Source: Paraburkholderia unamae
GTDB taxonomy: Bacteria > Pseudomonadota > Gammaproteobacteria > Burkholderiales > Burkholderiaceae
Reading direction: 5' to 3'
Length of the DNA stretch: 64,000 nucleotides
Assembly: GCF_003268775.1 (NCBI RefSeq)
Contig: NZ_QLSU01000001.1
Location: forward strand, 62,001-126,000
Below, in pieces: positions 63,991 through 64,000 of the stretch; positions within the stretch are counted from its first letter, which is position 1, and the number at the start of each line of letters is the position of its first letter. The notes beneath the pieces were generated by a model, which was not told the origin of the DNA, did not search any database, and was given only the letters and a program-made list of their open reading frames with translations. Both the position numbers and the translations under genes were made by a program.

Positions 63991-64000
63991 ATTTCGCGAT

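Noticed and set aside
1..64000. tRNA, rRNA, CRISPR array, prophage or complete insertion sequence
   Set aside because: I saw no cloverleaf, direct-repeat array, integrase or intact transposase. The transposase-like gene at 19295-19711 is only a partial domain.

Overview
This window looks like part of a secondary chromosome of a Burkholderia sensu lato species (Burkholderia, Paraburkholderia or Caballeronia). The evidence is very high GC with strongly GC-rich third codon positions, a hopanoid C-3 methylase, polyhydroxybutyrate (PHB) genes beside a phosphoketolase, a sigma-54 gene away from its usual neighbours, and several LysR, MurR/RpiR, Lrp and TetR regulators. I saw no rRNA, tRNA, CRISPR array or complete insertion sequence. 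Genus and replicon are inferred, not proven.

Layout. 1-9 kb: partial hpnR, a GntP-type permease translationally coupled to a patatin-like lipase, a uracil-DNA-glycosylase-family gene running in frame into a YeaO/DUF488 gene, a short-chain fatty-acid transporter (AtoE), an SH3/Gly-rich exported protein, an outer-membrane barrel and a tiny His-rich secreted peptide. 9-22 kb: a stress, low-oxygen and carbon-storage block with Hsp20, acetoacetyl-CoA reductase, a phasin-like protein, a universal stress protein, Zn-alcohol dehydrogenase, phosphoketolase, a DHH-family protein, an APH/ATPase fusion, DUF72 and a Na+/H+ antiporter. The antiporter has a perfect FNR-type box placed as in a class II promoter. 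The block resembles the low-oxygen-activated (lxa) locus described in B. cenocepacia. 22-31 kb: TetR, an extra rpoN, a BON protein with a near-consensus -24/-12 promoter, an aldo/keto reductase and the helicase Lhr. 31-38 kb: a heavy-metal P-type ATPase divergent from a CadR/PbrR-like MerR regulator with a textbook 19-bp-spacer operator, an M20 peptidase, a superinfection-immunity-like membrane protein, LysE and YodC.

38-48 kb: a catabolic region. A carboxymuconolactone-decarboxylase-family protein, a class III aminotransferase and a C45-type N-acyl hydrolase lie downstream of a MurR/RpiR regulator. Almost identical palindromes overlap the predicted promoters of the regulator and of the hydrolase operon. 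Next come LysR-MFS divergent from a hydroxyacid dehydrogenase-RraA pair, Lrp divergent from LysE, and two unlisted 58-59-residue genes in tandem.

48-60 kb: the most unusual part, a compact four-gene signalling operon. It encodes an OmpR-type response regulator, a 1664-residue pseudokinase-ATPase-GAF-histidine kinase, a REC-PAS-PAS-PAS histidine kinase and a REC-histidine kinase. It diverges from a winged-helix/NB-ARC regulator whose C-terminus looks truncated. 60-64 kb: a metallo-beta-lactamase-fold hydrolase, a quinone-oxidoreductase-like dehydrogenase, a LysR regulator and a small unknown gene with an operator-like promoter at the window edge.

Three sequence oddities stand out. The catalytic Lys of the acetoacetyl-CoA reductase is replaced by Ile, encoded by a rare ATA codon. 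The N-terminal kinase domain of the giant sensor has lost its catalytic residues. A sigma-54 promoter lies immediately beside the orphan rpoN.
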